The translations under genes were made by a program, and so were the position numbers. The notes beneath the pieces were generated by a model. The model worked only from the letters and a program-made list of their open reading frames with translations. It was not told where the DNA came from and made no database searches. Shown piece by piece: positions 1 to 6,860 of a stretch of DNA of 12,233 nt (positions are counted from its first letter, which is position 1; the number at the start of each line of letters is the position of its first letter). Origin of the DNA: Spirochaetaceae bacterium (GTDB taxonomy: Bacteria; Spirochaetota; Spirochaetia; SZUA-6; Bin103); contig JAPOQV010000101.1 in NCBI GenBank assembly GCA_026710565.1, forward strand, positions 1-12,233. Reading direction: 5' to 3'.

Positions 1-411
1 CAGGCGTTCTTCCGCGAGAACTCCGAGCACTGGGTGCAGCGGTTCGAGCAGTACCACGAGGCCGGCCCGCAGTTGCTGTTGCAGGCGCACCTGCAGCGCA
101 TCGTGAACGGCGGTGGGCGGATCGAGCGGGAGTACGCGCTGGGGCGCGGGCGTACCGACCTGCTGATCGTGTGGCCGCAGGGCGGGCGCGAGAGGCGCTA
201 CGTGGTGGAATGCAAGGTGCTGCGCGGCGAACTGGAACGGACCATCACGGTGGGCTTGGCGCAGACTCGCCGCTACCTGGACCGGTGCGGCGCGGAGTCA
301 GGCCATCTGATCGTGTTCGACCGCGCGCCGCAGCGGAGCTGGAACGAGAAAATCTTCCGCCGCGAGCCGCCGCCCGGCACAGAGCCGCCGGTCACTGTCT
401 GGGGCATGTAG
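1..411 (+). CDS. C-terminal fragment of a PD-(D/E)XK nuclease-domain protein (probable AAA-ATPase fusion), 5' end outside window
   Basis: The reading frame is open from base 1 and ends with TAG at 409-411, so the gene starts upstream of the window; the GTG at 34 is internal. The visible 136 residues look like the C-terminal nuclease-like domain found on many bacterial AAA-type 'ATP-binding proteins'. Counting from base 1, a Glu (E44) is followed by GRGRTDLLIVW with D53, a strand ending in ECK (E70, K72), and GLAQTRRYL with Q88 and Y92. This E...D...ExK...QxxxY order fits a PD-(D/E)XK fold with an intact active site. The text before it (around HEAGPQLLLQAHLQRIVNGGGRIERE) matches my memory of the linker in that family. 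The ATPase part is not visible, so the fusion is inferred. The role of such proteins is poorly known; nucleic-acid processing, defence or mobile-element links are possible. It is probably not part of the downstream operon, since 147 non-coding bases follow. Confidence 0.72.
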   Translation, partial: QAFFRENSEHWVQRFEQYHEAGPQLLLQAHLQRIVNGGGRIEREYALGRGRTDLLIVWPQGGRERRYVVECKVLRGELERTITVGLAQTRRYLDRCGAESGHLIVFDRAPQRSWNEKIFRREPPPGTEPPVTVWGM

Positions 412-481
412 ACGCGCCCTTCGAGAGAGGCTGCTGTTGCCGGATCGGCCCGTCGCCCAGCGCGGCGCCTACGGCTTCCTG

Positions 482-511
482 TTGCGTGTACGACCCCTCG
501 GGGGCTACCCT
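482..511 (+). promoter_or_regulatory. Weak sigma70-like promoter candidate
   Basis: TTGCGT at 482-487 and TACCCT at 506-511 are separated by 18 bases. Each matches only about half of the consensus (TTG of the -35; T, A and final T of the -10). It is placed sensibly, about 48 bases before the start codon of the binding-protein gene. In GC-rich DNA such partial matches arise by chance, so this is only a candidate. Confidence 0.2.
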
Positions 512-516
512 GTCGG

Positions 517-536
517 TGGCCGCCGTGCAGCGGCCG
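517..536 (+). promoter_or_regulatory. GC-rich leader hairpin before the binding-protein RBS
   Basis: GGCCGC (518-523) and GCGGCC (530-535) form a perfect six-pair stem around a six-base loop, with a possible T-G pair at 517/536. It ends 11 bases before the Shine-Dalgarno sequence. It has no following T-run, so it does not look like a terminator. It could shape translation or mRNA stability, or be chance in GC-rich sequence. Confidence 0.3.
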
Positions 537-546
537 AAACCCTCCC

Positions 547-552
547 AAGGAG
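547..552 (+). promoter_or_regulatory. Ribosome binding site of the binding-protein gene
   Basis: AAGGAG lies six bases before the ATG at 559. It is among the strongest Shine-Dalgarno matches in the window. It fixes the start and fits the high expression expected for a solute-binding protein. Confidence 0.85.
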
Positions 553-558
553 CACGAA

Positions 559-2544
559 ATGAAGAGAGTCGTTACGTACGCTGTGCTCGCGGCGGTGGCG
601 CTTGCGCTGCCATGGGCCGCGGTCAGCCAGCAGTACTCGGAATCGCCGATGCTCGCGGCGCAAGTGGCGGCCGGAGAGCTGCCTCCCGTAGAGGAGCGTC
701 TCCCGCCCAATCCGTACGTCAACGTGGAAGCGCCGGAGATCGGCACCTACACCACCACGGTGATGACCCTGCCGCACGAGTCCGACCTCGACCTGCCGGT
801 CAACTACTGGGTCACCGGGCAGCATGCCCGTAGCGTCCTGCACTGGCAGGAGCAGCTCGTGCAGTGGAAGGTCGATGAGACGATCGGCCATCCTTCCGGC
901 ATCCACCCGGACATCAGCATCGAGCCCAACCTGGCCGAGAGCTGGGAGATCTCCGAGGACGGCAAGGAAGTCATCTTCCACCTGCGCAAGGGCGTGAAGT
1001 GGTCGGACGGCGTGGAGTTCACGGTCGACGACATCATGTTCACCTGGGACGACGTGGTGCGCGGCGGGGTGATCGCCAGCACCCAGATCCCGAACATCGA
1101 GGGTCTGTACTTCGCCGAGGGCGGCATTCTGTCCGGCGCCGGCGGGGTTCCGGAGTTCGAGAAGATCGACACGTACACCTTCAAGGTGACGATGAAGAAC
1201 TCGTACCCGGAGATCGTGCCGATGTTCTTCTCGCCGGCCATCTGGCCGTCGGTCTCCATCCCCTGGCTGCCCAAGCACCAGATGGAGAAGCTGCATCCCA
1301 AGTACAACTCGGAAGCCACCATGGAGGACTGGAACTCGGCGCGCTTCCCGCGTGACCGGCCGCCGGTCCTCAGCGCGTTCCAGCCCACCGGCGTGGTCGG
1401 CGACAAGCTGATCTTCGAGCGCAACCCCTACTACTGGAAGGTGGACGCCGAGGGACAGCAGCTTCCGTACTTCGACACCGTGGTGATGAAGTACCAGACC
1501 ACCGGTTCCGACATCGCGCTGGGCCTGGCGTCCGACGAGCTGTGGGGCGACTTCACCAAGGCCAGCACCCAGGAGGCGGGCGTCATCCGCCAGAACGAGG
1601 AGCGCGGCAACTACACGCTGCTGCCCCTGAGCAAGGTAGGCGTCTACCAGGGCCTGCGCATCAACCTGGACACCCCGGACGACGGTCTGCGGGAACTGTT
1701 CCAGAATCGCGATTTCGCGCTGGCGCTGAGCATGGGGCTCGATACCGACGCCATGGGCATGCACACCTGCATCGTCTGTCCGGCCCACAAGCCGCTTCAC
1801 TCGACGTCCATGATCATGGCGTATCCGCAGTACGCGGACAGCCACGTGGAGACCTTCGACCGCGAGGCCGCGGCGGCGGTGTTCGACGAGCTGGGCCTGA
1901 AGGACTCGAACGGCGACGGTTATCGTGAGTATCCGGCGGGCTCGCCCCAGGCGGGCGAGAACATCGGCTGGCTGATCGTCGCGCCGTCCCACGACTGGAT
2001 GCGCGTCCGCTGGATCGAGGGCGCCGGTGAGCAGTTCAACCAGATGGGTTTCGAGGTTGCGGTGCAGCCGATGAACGAAGTGGTGATGAACGAGACCCTG
2101 ACCGTGACCGGGCAGTACGAGATGCGCGGCAACAGTTCGTTCCTGTGGGGCGGCTGGACCAACCAGACGGGCTTCGAGTCCACGCTGCGCAACGGCGGCG
2201 GGCTGTATCCCGAGAACGAGGGCGACCCCAACCCGATGCTGCCCCGCACCAAGTCGACGGAGCTGTTCGACTGGCAGGTCGAGGGCATGAAGATCCGCGA
2301 CGCCTACTTCGCAGGCGACCTGGACCTGGAGACGGCGATGGACCAGTTCGTCGCCTGGGGAGCGGAAAACGCGCCGCGGCAGGCGTTCGCCCGCGGTGGC
2401 GTGACCGAGACCGTGGTCGTCGACAACGCGCTCGGCAACGTTCCGTACTTCTACGTGCCGGAGCTCAGGACGGGCGGCATCATGCGGCAGAGCTGGGATC
2501 AGTACATAGCGATGCGCATGTGGCAGTGGTTCGAGATAAAGTAA
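559..2544 (+). CDS. ABC transporter substrate-binding protein, SBP_bac_5 (peptide/oligosaccharide type)
   Basis: A 661-residue periplasmic solute receptor for the importer encoded by the next four genes. Residues 1-24 form a Sec signal peptide: K2-R3, a hydrophobic core VVTYAVLAAVALALPW, then likely cleavage after AVS before QQ. There is no lipobox Cys, so the mature protein should be soluble. The family hallmark follows in the first third: PNLAESWEISEDGK, then FHLRKGVKWSDG and FTVDDIMFTWDDV, and further on FERNPYYWKVD. An acidic loop D449-SNGDGY with a following RE is the usual 'DxDGDGxRE' of this family, not a dedicated EF-hand. The mature N-terminus (APMLAELV-like text plus LPPVEERLPPNP) is the style I associate with long, about 600+ residue members, some of which bind oligosaccharides rather than peptides. 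Sequence alone does not tell the ligand. The downstream carbohydrate-active genes favour a glycan, by inference. A hairpin after the stop may raise its transcript level over the permease genes. Confidence 0.93.
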   Translation: MKRVVTYAVLAAVALALPWAAVSQQYSESPMLAAQVAAGELPPVEERLPPNPYVNVEAPEIGTYTTTVMTLPHESDLDLPVNYWVTGQHARSVLHWQEQLVQWKVDETIGHPSGIHPDISIEPNLAESWEISEDGKEVIFHLRKGVKWSDGVEFTVDDIMFTWDDVVRGGVIASTQIPNIEGLYFAEGGILSGAGGVPEFEKIDTYTFKVTMKNSYPEIVPMFFSPAIWPSVSIPWLPKHQMEKLHPKYNSEATMEDWNSARFPRDRPPVLSAFQPTGVVGDKLIFERNPYYWKVDAEGQQLPYFDTVVMKYQTTGSDIALGLASDELWGDFTKASTQEAGVIRQNEERGNYTLLPLSKVGVYQGLRINLDTPDDGLRELFQNRDFALALSMGLDTDAMGMHTCIVCPAHKPLHSTSMIMAYPQYADSHVETFDREAAAAVFDELGLKDSNGDGYREYPAGSPQAGENIGWLIVAPSHDWMRVRWIEGAGEQFNQMGFEVAVQPMNEVVMNETLTVTGQYEMRGNSSFLWGGWTNQTGFESTLRNGGGLYPENEGDPNPMLPRTKSTELFDWQVEGMKIRDAYFAGDLDLETAMDQFVAWGAENAPRQAFARGGVTETVVVDNALGNVPYFYVPELRTGGIMRQSWDQYIAMRMWQWFEIK

Positions 2545-2566
2545 CCCTCTGCTGAGTCGTATTTCG

Positions 2567-2593
2567 GCGGTGGGGGCGACTCGCCCCCACCGC
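2567..2593 (+). promoter_or_regulatory. Perfect 12-bp intercistronic hairpin after the binding-protein gene
   Basis: GCGGTGGGGGCG (2567-2578) pairs perfectly with CGCCCCCACCGC (2582-2593) around an ACT loop. The stem sits 22 bases after the TAA of the binding-protein gene and 14 bases before the permease start. Only TTCT follows, so it is a poor full terminator. In binding-protein-dependent importers, hairpins here commonly protect the upstream mRNA end or partly stop transcription, giving more receptor than permease. That role is inferred for this one. Confidence 0.75.
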
Positions 2594-2607
2594 TTCTAGG
2601 CAACCTC

Positions 2608-3612
2608 ATGGCGCGCTACATCGTCCGGCGCCTGATCTACATGCTGCCGGTTACCGTGGTGCTGTCGTTCGTCTGCTTTCTGGTGATCGACTTGGCGCCG
2701 GGCGACTTCGTCAGCGTCTACGAGTCGAGCATCCGCGCCAACCTGAACATGTCGGAGGCGGAGAAGGAGGCGCAGCTCAGGGCGTTGGCCGAACTGCGGG
2801 TCCAGTACGGATTGGACCGGCCGGTCCTGGCCCGCTACGCCGCCTGGGTGTTCAACATCGTCACCCGCGGCGACTTCGGCTACTCGTTCCAGGTGGCGCG
2901 GCCGGTGCACACGCTGATCCTGGAGCGCATGGGCTGGACCATCCTGATGAGCCTGCTCGGGCTGATCGTGGGCCTGACCGCCAGCTTCACGCTGGGGATC
3001 TACTCCGCCCGCCACCAGTACTCGCTGTTCGACTATGCCGCCAATGTCGTCGCCTTTCTTGGCATGGCGACGCCCGGCTTCTTTCTGGCGCTGATCTTCA
3101 TGACGGTCATGGTGTTCGTGTTCAACGAGCAGGTGGGCGGCCTGTTCTCGTCCGACTACGTGAACGCCCCGTGGAGCCTTGGCAAGGCGATCGACCTGCT
3201 CAAGCACCTCAGCATTCCGCTGGCCGTCGGGCTGGTCACCGGCGCCGGCGCCGGCATGCGCATCATCCGCGGCAACCTGCTGGACAAGCTCAACCAGCCG
3301 TACGTGCAGACCGCGCGCGCCAAGGGACTGCCGGAGCGGCTGGTGGTGTACCGCCACGCCCTCAGAAACGCCCTCCATCCCTGGGTGATGGGCATGAGCA
3401 ACACCCTGTCGGAGCTGATCTCCGGCGACACCATCATCAGCATCGTGCTGGTGCTGCCCACCGTCGGCTTGATGTTCTACCAGGGCCTGACCCATCAGGA
3501 CAGCTACGTGGCCGGCACCTTCCTGCTGATGGCCACCATTCTGCTGCAGGTGGGCACCCTGCTGGCCGACATCGTGCTGGCGTGGCTCGACCCCACGGTC
3601 AGATTCGAATAG
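2608..3612 (+). CDS. ABC transporter permease, DppB/OppB type
   Basis: A 334-residue inner-membrane permease, one half of the transmembrane channel of the importer. The N-terminus MARYIVRRLIYMLPVTVVLSF is the usual start of this family: a basic stretch and then the first membrane helix (about 9-29). A periplasmic segment follows with the typical SEAEKEAQ...LRVQYGLDRP and the 'GDFGYSF' motif before helix 2 (about 108-132). Further helices lie near 140-172, 200-215, 270-290 and 298-330. The cytoplasmic EAA-type loop that docks on the ATPases is at about 232-255 (Y232-VQTARAKGL, then RHALRNALHPW). The C-terminus ends DPTVRFE, as expected. The start at 2608 has a weak AGG seven bases upstream and agrees with family length. 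It lies 63 bases after the receptor gene and 14 bases before the second permease gene. Confidence 0.93.
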   Translation: MARYIVRRLIYMLPVTVVLSFVCFLVIDLAPGDFVSVYESSIRANLNMSEAEKEAQLRALAELRVQYGLDRPVLARYAAWVFNIVTRGDFGYSFQVARPVHTLILERMGWTILMSLLGLIVGLTASFTLGIYSARHQYSLFDYAANVVAFLGMATPGFFLALIFMTVMVFVFNEQVGGLFSSDYVNAPWSLGKAIDLLKHLSIPLAVGLVTGAGAGMRIIRGNLLDKLNQPYVQTARAKGLPERLVVYRHALRNALHPWVMGMSNTLSELISGDTIISIVLVLPTVGLMFYQGLTHQDSYVAGTFLLMATILLQVGTLLADIVLAWLDPTVRFE

Positions 3613-3626
3613 GCAGGTTCGAGTAG

Positions 3627-4775
3627 ATGAAGGGCTCGTCGCCGGCAACGCCGGCGGAAACGATCGAGTCACGGACGGCGGAGCAGGCGCCCGCACGACG
3701 CGCGCGGCGTGTCACCGGCCGCACGCTGGCGTGGCGGAAGTTCCGCAGGCACAAGCTGGCGCTCGTGGCGCTGACCTTCCTGGCGCTCAGCTACACGGTC
3801 TATATCTTCGCCGGTTTCTTCGCACCGTATCCTCCGTCGGAGTCCTCGGAGCGCGTGTACATGCGGCCGCAGGGGATCCAGTTCTTCGACAGCGAGGGCC
3901 GGCTGCAGCGGCCGTTCGTGTACGGCACCAAGCAGGCCGTCAACCAGGACTTCCAGCTCGTCTATGAACGGGATGAATCAGCCCGCCACCCGATCCGCTT
4001 CTTCGTGAAGCGGCCGCGCGCCCAGTTCGGCATCGGCGCGCAGCGCCTGCGCACCAAGCTGTTCGGCGTCGAGGGCGCGGGCGCCCACGTCAACCTGCTC
4101 GGCACCGACTACCGCGGCCGCGACATGCTGAGCCGCATCATCTACGGCGGGCGCATCACCCTGAGCGTGGGCGTGTTCGGGGTAGCCCTGAGCACCCTGC
4201 TCGGCGTGATCATCGGCACCATCTCCGGGTACTACGGCGGCCGCACGGACATGCTCATCCAGCGCCTCATCGAGATGATCAGCTCCATCCCCACCCTGCC
4301 GCTGTGGCTGGCGCTGGCCGCCATCCTGCCCCCGGACTGGCCTTCCACCTGGAGGGTCTTCGGCATCGTGTCGGTGCTGGCGCTGATCGGCTGGACCGGG
4401 CTGGCGCGCCAGATCCGCGGCATGGTGCTGAGCATCCGCGAGCGCGACTACATCCGCGCCTCCGTCGCCGGCGGCGCCGACGCCCGCTTCATCATGCGCA
4501 AGCACGTGGTGCCGAACGTGATGAGCCACCTGATCGTGGTCAGCACCATCGCCCTGCCGGGGATGATCCTGGGCGAGAGCGCGATCAGCTTCCTGGGCCT
4601 GGGGATCCAGCCGCCGCTGACCAGTTTGGGACTGCTGATCAACGAGGCGCAGAACCTCAACGCCATCCTGCTGTCGACCTGGATCATGCTGCCGGGAGTG
4701 GCGATCATCCTCACCGTGGCCGCCTTCAACTTCCTTGGAGACGGGCTGCGCGATGCCGCGGACCCCTACAACTGA
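3627..4775 (+). CDS. ABC transporter permease, DppC/OppC type, with long periplasmic insert
   Basis: A 382-residue inner-membrane permease that pairs with the preceding one. Residues 1-35 are polar and basic and probably cytoplasmic. The OppC_N region follows (LAWRKFRRHKLALVAL, helix 1 about 43-66). A roughly 90-residue soluble stretch (about 67-157) then precedes the family hallmark GTDYRGRDMLSRIIYGGR (G159, T160, D161). Helix 2 starts near 177. The EAA-type ATPase contact loop is at about 270-296 (RERDYIRASVAGGADARF, then KHVVPN). The C-terminus NFLGDGLRDAADPYN is typical. The protein is some 80 residues longer than common 300-residue members, owing to the N-terminal tail and the periplasmic stretch; longer OppC-like versions are known. 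Its stop overlaps the start of the ATPase gene as TGATG, so translation of the two is likely coupled. Confidence 0.92.
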   Translation: MKGSSPATPAETIESRTAEQAPARRARRVTGRTLAWRKFRRHKLALVALTFLALSYTVYIFAGFFAPYPPSESSERVYMRPQGIQFFDSEGRLQRPFVYGTKQAVNQDFQLVYERDESARHPIRFFVKRPRAQFGIGAQRLRTKLFGVEGAGAHVNLLGTDYRGRDMLSRIIYGGRITLSVGVFGVALSTLLGVIIGTISGYYGGRTDMLIQRLIEMISSIPTLPLWLALAAILPPDWPSTWRVFGIVSVLALIGWTGLARQIRGMVLSIRERDYIRASVAGGADARFIMRKHVVPNVMSHLIVVSTIALPGMILGESAISFLGLGIQPPLTSLGLLINEAQNLNAILLSTWIMLPGVAIILTVAAFNFLGDGLRDAADPYN

Positions 4776-5779
4776 TGGCTGCCGAATTGCCTGAGACGGG
4801 TCCCCTGCTGCGGGTGGAAGACCTGCACGTGGAGTTCGCGACCCACCTCGGCGTCGTGCACGCCGTGCGCGGGGTGGATTTCACCATGGCCCGCGGCGAG
4901 ACCGTGGGCGTGGTGGGCGAGAGCGGCTGCGGCAAGAGCGTGACGGCGCTGTCCATCATGCGCCTGGTGTCGCGCCCCCACGGGCGCATCAGCGCCGGCC
5001 ATATCTGGCTCCACGACCCGCAGGGCAGTGCCACCGACGTGACGACCCTGGGCTTCGACAGCCGCGAGATGCGCGCCATCCGGGGCGGCGACATCACCAT
5101 GGTGTTCCAGGAGCCGATGACCTCGCTCAACCCCTCCTACTCGGTCGGCTTTCAGATCATGGAGACCATCCTGCACCACCAGGCGGTCTCCAAGCTGACC
5201 GCGCGGGAACTGGCGATAGCGGCGCTGCGCGGCGTGAACATGCCGGATCCCGAGGCAGTCGTCGACCGCTACCCGCACCAGCTCTCGGGCGGCATGCGCC
5301 AGCGGGTGATGCTGGCCATGGCCATGGTGTGCAACCCGCGCCTGCTGATCGCCGACGAGCCGACCACCGCGCTCGACGTCACCGTCCAGGCGCAGATCCT
5401 GCACCTGGTGGAAGAGGGCCGCGACAAGCTGGGGATGGCGATCCTGTGGATCACCCACGACCTGGGCGTGGTAGGCGAGCTGTGCGACCGCGTGCTGGTG
5501 ATGTACCTGGGACAGGTCGTCGAGGACGCCCCGGTCGCGGCCATCTTCGAGGATCCCAAGCATCCCTATACGCAGGGCCTGCTGGCGTGCTCGTTCATCA
5601 TCGGCGAAGGCGCAGGCCAGGACGTCGATCCGATCGCCGGCAGCGTCCCCGGACCCTTCGAGCAGGTCGCCGGCTGCCCGTATGCCGCACGCTGCCCGCG
5701 TGCGTGGGAGCAGTGCCGGGACATGCCGCCCGAGGTCACGCACGGGCGCAGCAAGGTGCGGTGCTGGCTGTATGCCTGA
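4775..5779 (+). CDS. ABC transporter ATP-binding protein, DppD/OppD type
   Basis: A 334-residue cytoplasmic ATPase that powers the importer together with the next gene product. The motifs are complete: Walker A GESGCGKS (48-55), Q-loop in [11 protein letters not shown], signature LSGGMRQR (170-177), Walker B LLIADEP (190-196) with catalytic E195, and the switch His in THDL (H228). The C-terminal oligopeptide-transporter domain has [13 protein letters not shown], then four cysteines C301, C307, C314 and C330 in a C-X5-C-X6-C-X15-C pattern, possibly a metal or iron-sulphur site. The frame is open far upstream of 4775, but that part overlaps the permease gene. The ATG at 4775 gives the usual family N-terminus ([12 protein letters not shown]). 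No clear Shine-Dalgarno precedes it, so the TGATG overlap probably recruits ribosomes by coupling. It overlaps the second ATPase gene by eight bases. Confidence 0.93.
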   Translation: MAAELPETGPLLRVEDLHVEFATHLGVVHAVRGVDFTMARGETVGVVGESGCGKSVTALSIMRLVSRPHGRISAGHIWLHDPQGSATDVTTLGFDSREMRAIRGGDITMVFQEPMTSLNPSYSVGFQIMETILHHQAVSKLTARELAIAALRGVNMPDPEAVVDRYPHQLSGGMRQRVMLAMAMVCNPRLLIADEPTTALDVTVQAQILHLVEEGRDKLGMAILWITHDLGVVGELCDRVLVMYLGQVVEDAPVAAIFEDPKHPYTQGLLACSFIIGEGAGQDVDPIAGSVPGPFEQVAGCPYAARCPRAWEQCRDMPPEVTHGRSKVRCWLYA

Positions 5780-6860
5780 ACCGACCTCCGGACCGACCGG
5801 ATCCAACGGATCGACCCTGCTGGAGACGCAGGACCTGCGCACCTGGTTTCCCATCAAGCGTGGCTTCCTGCAGCGCGTCGTGGGCCAGATCAAGGCCGTG
5901 GACGGCGTCGACCTGGCCATCCGCGGGGGCGAGACGCTCGGCCTGGTTGGCGAGAGCGGCTGCGGCAAGAGCACCCTGGGACGCACGCTCCTCCGGCTTG
6001 AGCGGGCCACCGGCGGGAGCGTCCGCTACCGCGCGGACGGCTCGATGGTCGACCTGCTGGCGCTTCCGCGCGAGCGCATGTTCGAGATGCGGCGCCGGGT
6101 GCAGATCATCTTCCAGGACCCGTTCTCGTCGCTGAACCCGCGCATGCCGGTGGGCGAGGTCGTGGGCGAGTACCTGCTGATCCACAAGCTCCCGAACCGC
6201 CAGCGGCGCATCGAGGCGTTGCTGGATTCGGTGGGCCTGAGCAGCGACTACCTGTACCGCTATCCGCACGAGTTCTCGGGCGGCCAGCGGCAACGCATCG
6301 GCATCGCCCGCGCGCTGAGCCTGGAGCCGGAGTTCGTGGTGTGCGACGAGCCGGTATCGGCGCTCGACGTCTCCGTGCAGGCGCAGATCATCCGCCTGCT
6401 GCGCAACCTGCAGAGCGAGATGGGACTCACCTTCCTGTTCATCTCCCACGACCTGACGGTCGTGCACCACCTGAGCGACCGGGTGGCGGTGATGTACGTC
6501 GGCAAGCTGGTGGAGTACGGGCCGGCCGACAGCGTCTACCGGCGGCCCCGCCACCCGTACAGCGAGGCGCTGCTCGCATCCATCCCGCGCTATCGTCCGG
6601 CGGCGGCCGCCCAGGAGCGGGTGCTGCTGGAAGGAGACGTGCCGTCGCCCGCCAATCCCGCGCCGGGCTGCCGCTTCCATCCGCGCTGCCGCTACGCGGA
6701 GAGCATCTGCCGGCAGGAGGTGCCGCCGCTGGTTCCCGTGGACGGAGACGGAGGGCATTTCGCGGCATGTCACTTCGCGGAGCAGCTCCGGCTCGCCGGG
6801 ATCACCCCGCCTTCCACGGGAAGTGCGCCAACGATCGAGGAGGAATCTCATGATACGTGA
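5772..6860 (+). CDS. ABC transporter ATP-binding protein, DppF/OppF type
   Basis: A 362-residue cytoplasmic ATPase and the second nucleotide-binding subunit of the importer. Visible motifs are Walker A GESGCGKS (60-67), Q-loop IFQDPFSSLNPRM, signature FSGGQRQR (168-175), Walker B with D192-E193, and SHDL with switch His H226. The stretch PIKRGFLQRVVGQIKAVDGV near the N-terminus is characteristic of the F-type subunit. The C-terminal domain has RRPRHPYSEALLASIP and a Cys set C300, C306, C313 and C333 that parallels the one in the preceding ATPase. The frame extends upstream, but the ATG at 5772 is the sensible start: it gives family length and an eight-base overlap with the D-type gene. The 3' end carries the ribosome binding site and first 11 bases of the sialidase-like gene, which ties the importer and the enzyme block into one transcript. 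Confidence 0.93.
   Translation: MPEPTSGPTGSNGSTLLETQDLRTWFPIKRGFLQRVVGQIKAVDGVDLAIRGGETLGLVGESGCGKSTLGRTLLRLERATGGSVRYRADGSMVDLLALPRERMFEMRRRVQIIFQDPFSSLNPRMPVGEVVGEYLLIHKLPNRQRRIEALLDSVGLSSDYLYRYPHEFSGGQRQRIGIARALSLEPEFVVCDEPVSALDVSVQAQIIRLLRNLQSEMGLTFLFISHDLTVVHHLSDRVAVMYVGKLVEYGPADSVYRRPRHPYSEALLASIPRYRPAAAAQERVLLEGDVPSPANPAPGCRFHPRCRYAESICRQEVPPLVPVDGDGGHFAACHFAEQLRLAGITPPSTGSAPTIEEESHDT
6838..6843 (+). promoter_or_regulatory. Strong RBS of the sialidase-like gene, inside the DppF-type coding region
   Basis: AGGAGG lies six bases before the ATG at 6850 and within the last codons of the upstream ATPase gene. It decides the start of the next gene against the in-frame upstream GTG at 6823. 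It also suggests robust, partly independent translation initiation of the enzyme block. Confidence 0.85.

Larger units (their letters stand above)
412..558 (+). other. Non-coding leader upstream of the transporter operon
   Basis: This is one of only two gaps longer than 60 bases between plus-strand genes and is the natural place for the operon's control region. No convincing reading frame with a ribosome binding site lies in it. It holds a weak sigma70-like promoter candidate (482-511), a GC-rich hairpin (517-536) and the Shine-Dalgarno sequence of the binding-protein gene (547-552). I saw no clear intrinsic terminator with a T-run for the upstream gene and no recognisable riboswitch. Confidence 0.6.

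Noticed and set aside
1903..1935. Possible EF-hand or dockerin-like calcium loop (DSNGDGYRE) in the binding protein
   Set aside because: This acidic loop is a regular feature of SBP_bac_5 proteins, and no second loop or dockerin repeat is present.
505..1992. Long minus-strand open frame (495 codons) opposite the binding-protein gene
   Set aside because: The plus-strand frame encodes a clear SBP_bac_5 protein with signal peptide and RBS. The antisense frame is a His-, Arg- and Val-rich shadow typical of GC-rich DNA.
2596..3696. Minus-strand open frame opposite the first permease gene
   Set aside because: The translated text is low-complexity and rich in Gln, His and Asp, with no family signature. 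The plus strand encodes a complete permease.
4304..4774. Upstream extension of the D-type ATPase frame
   Set aside because: It lies inside the permease gene and translates to low-complexity Arg/Ala/His text. The family N-terminus begins just after the ATG at 4775.
4766..6010. Minus-strand frame across both ATPase genes
   Set aside because: It runs antisense to two complete ATPases with all motifs. It spans the gene boundary and shows no domain.
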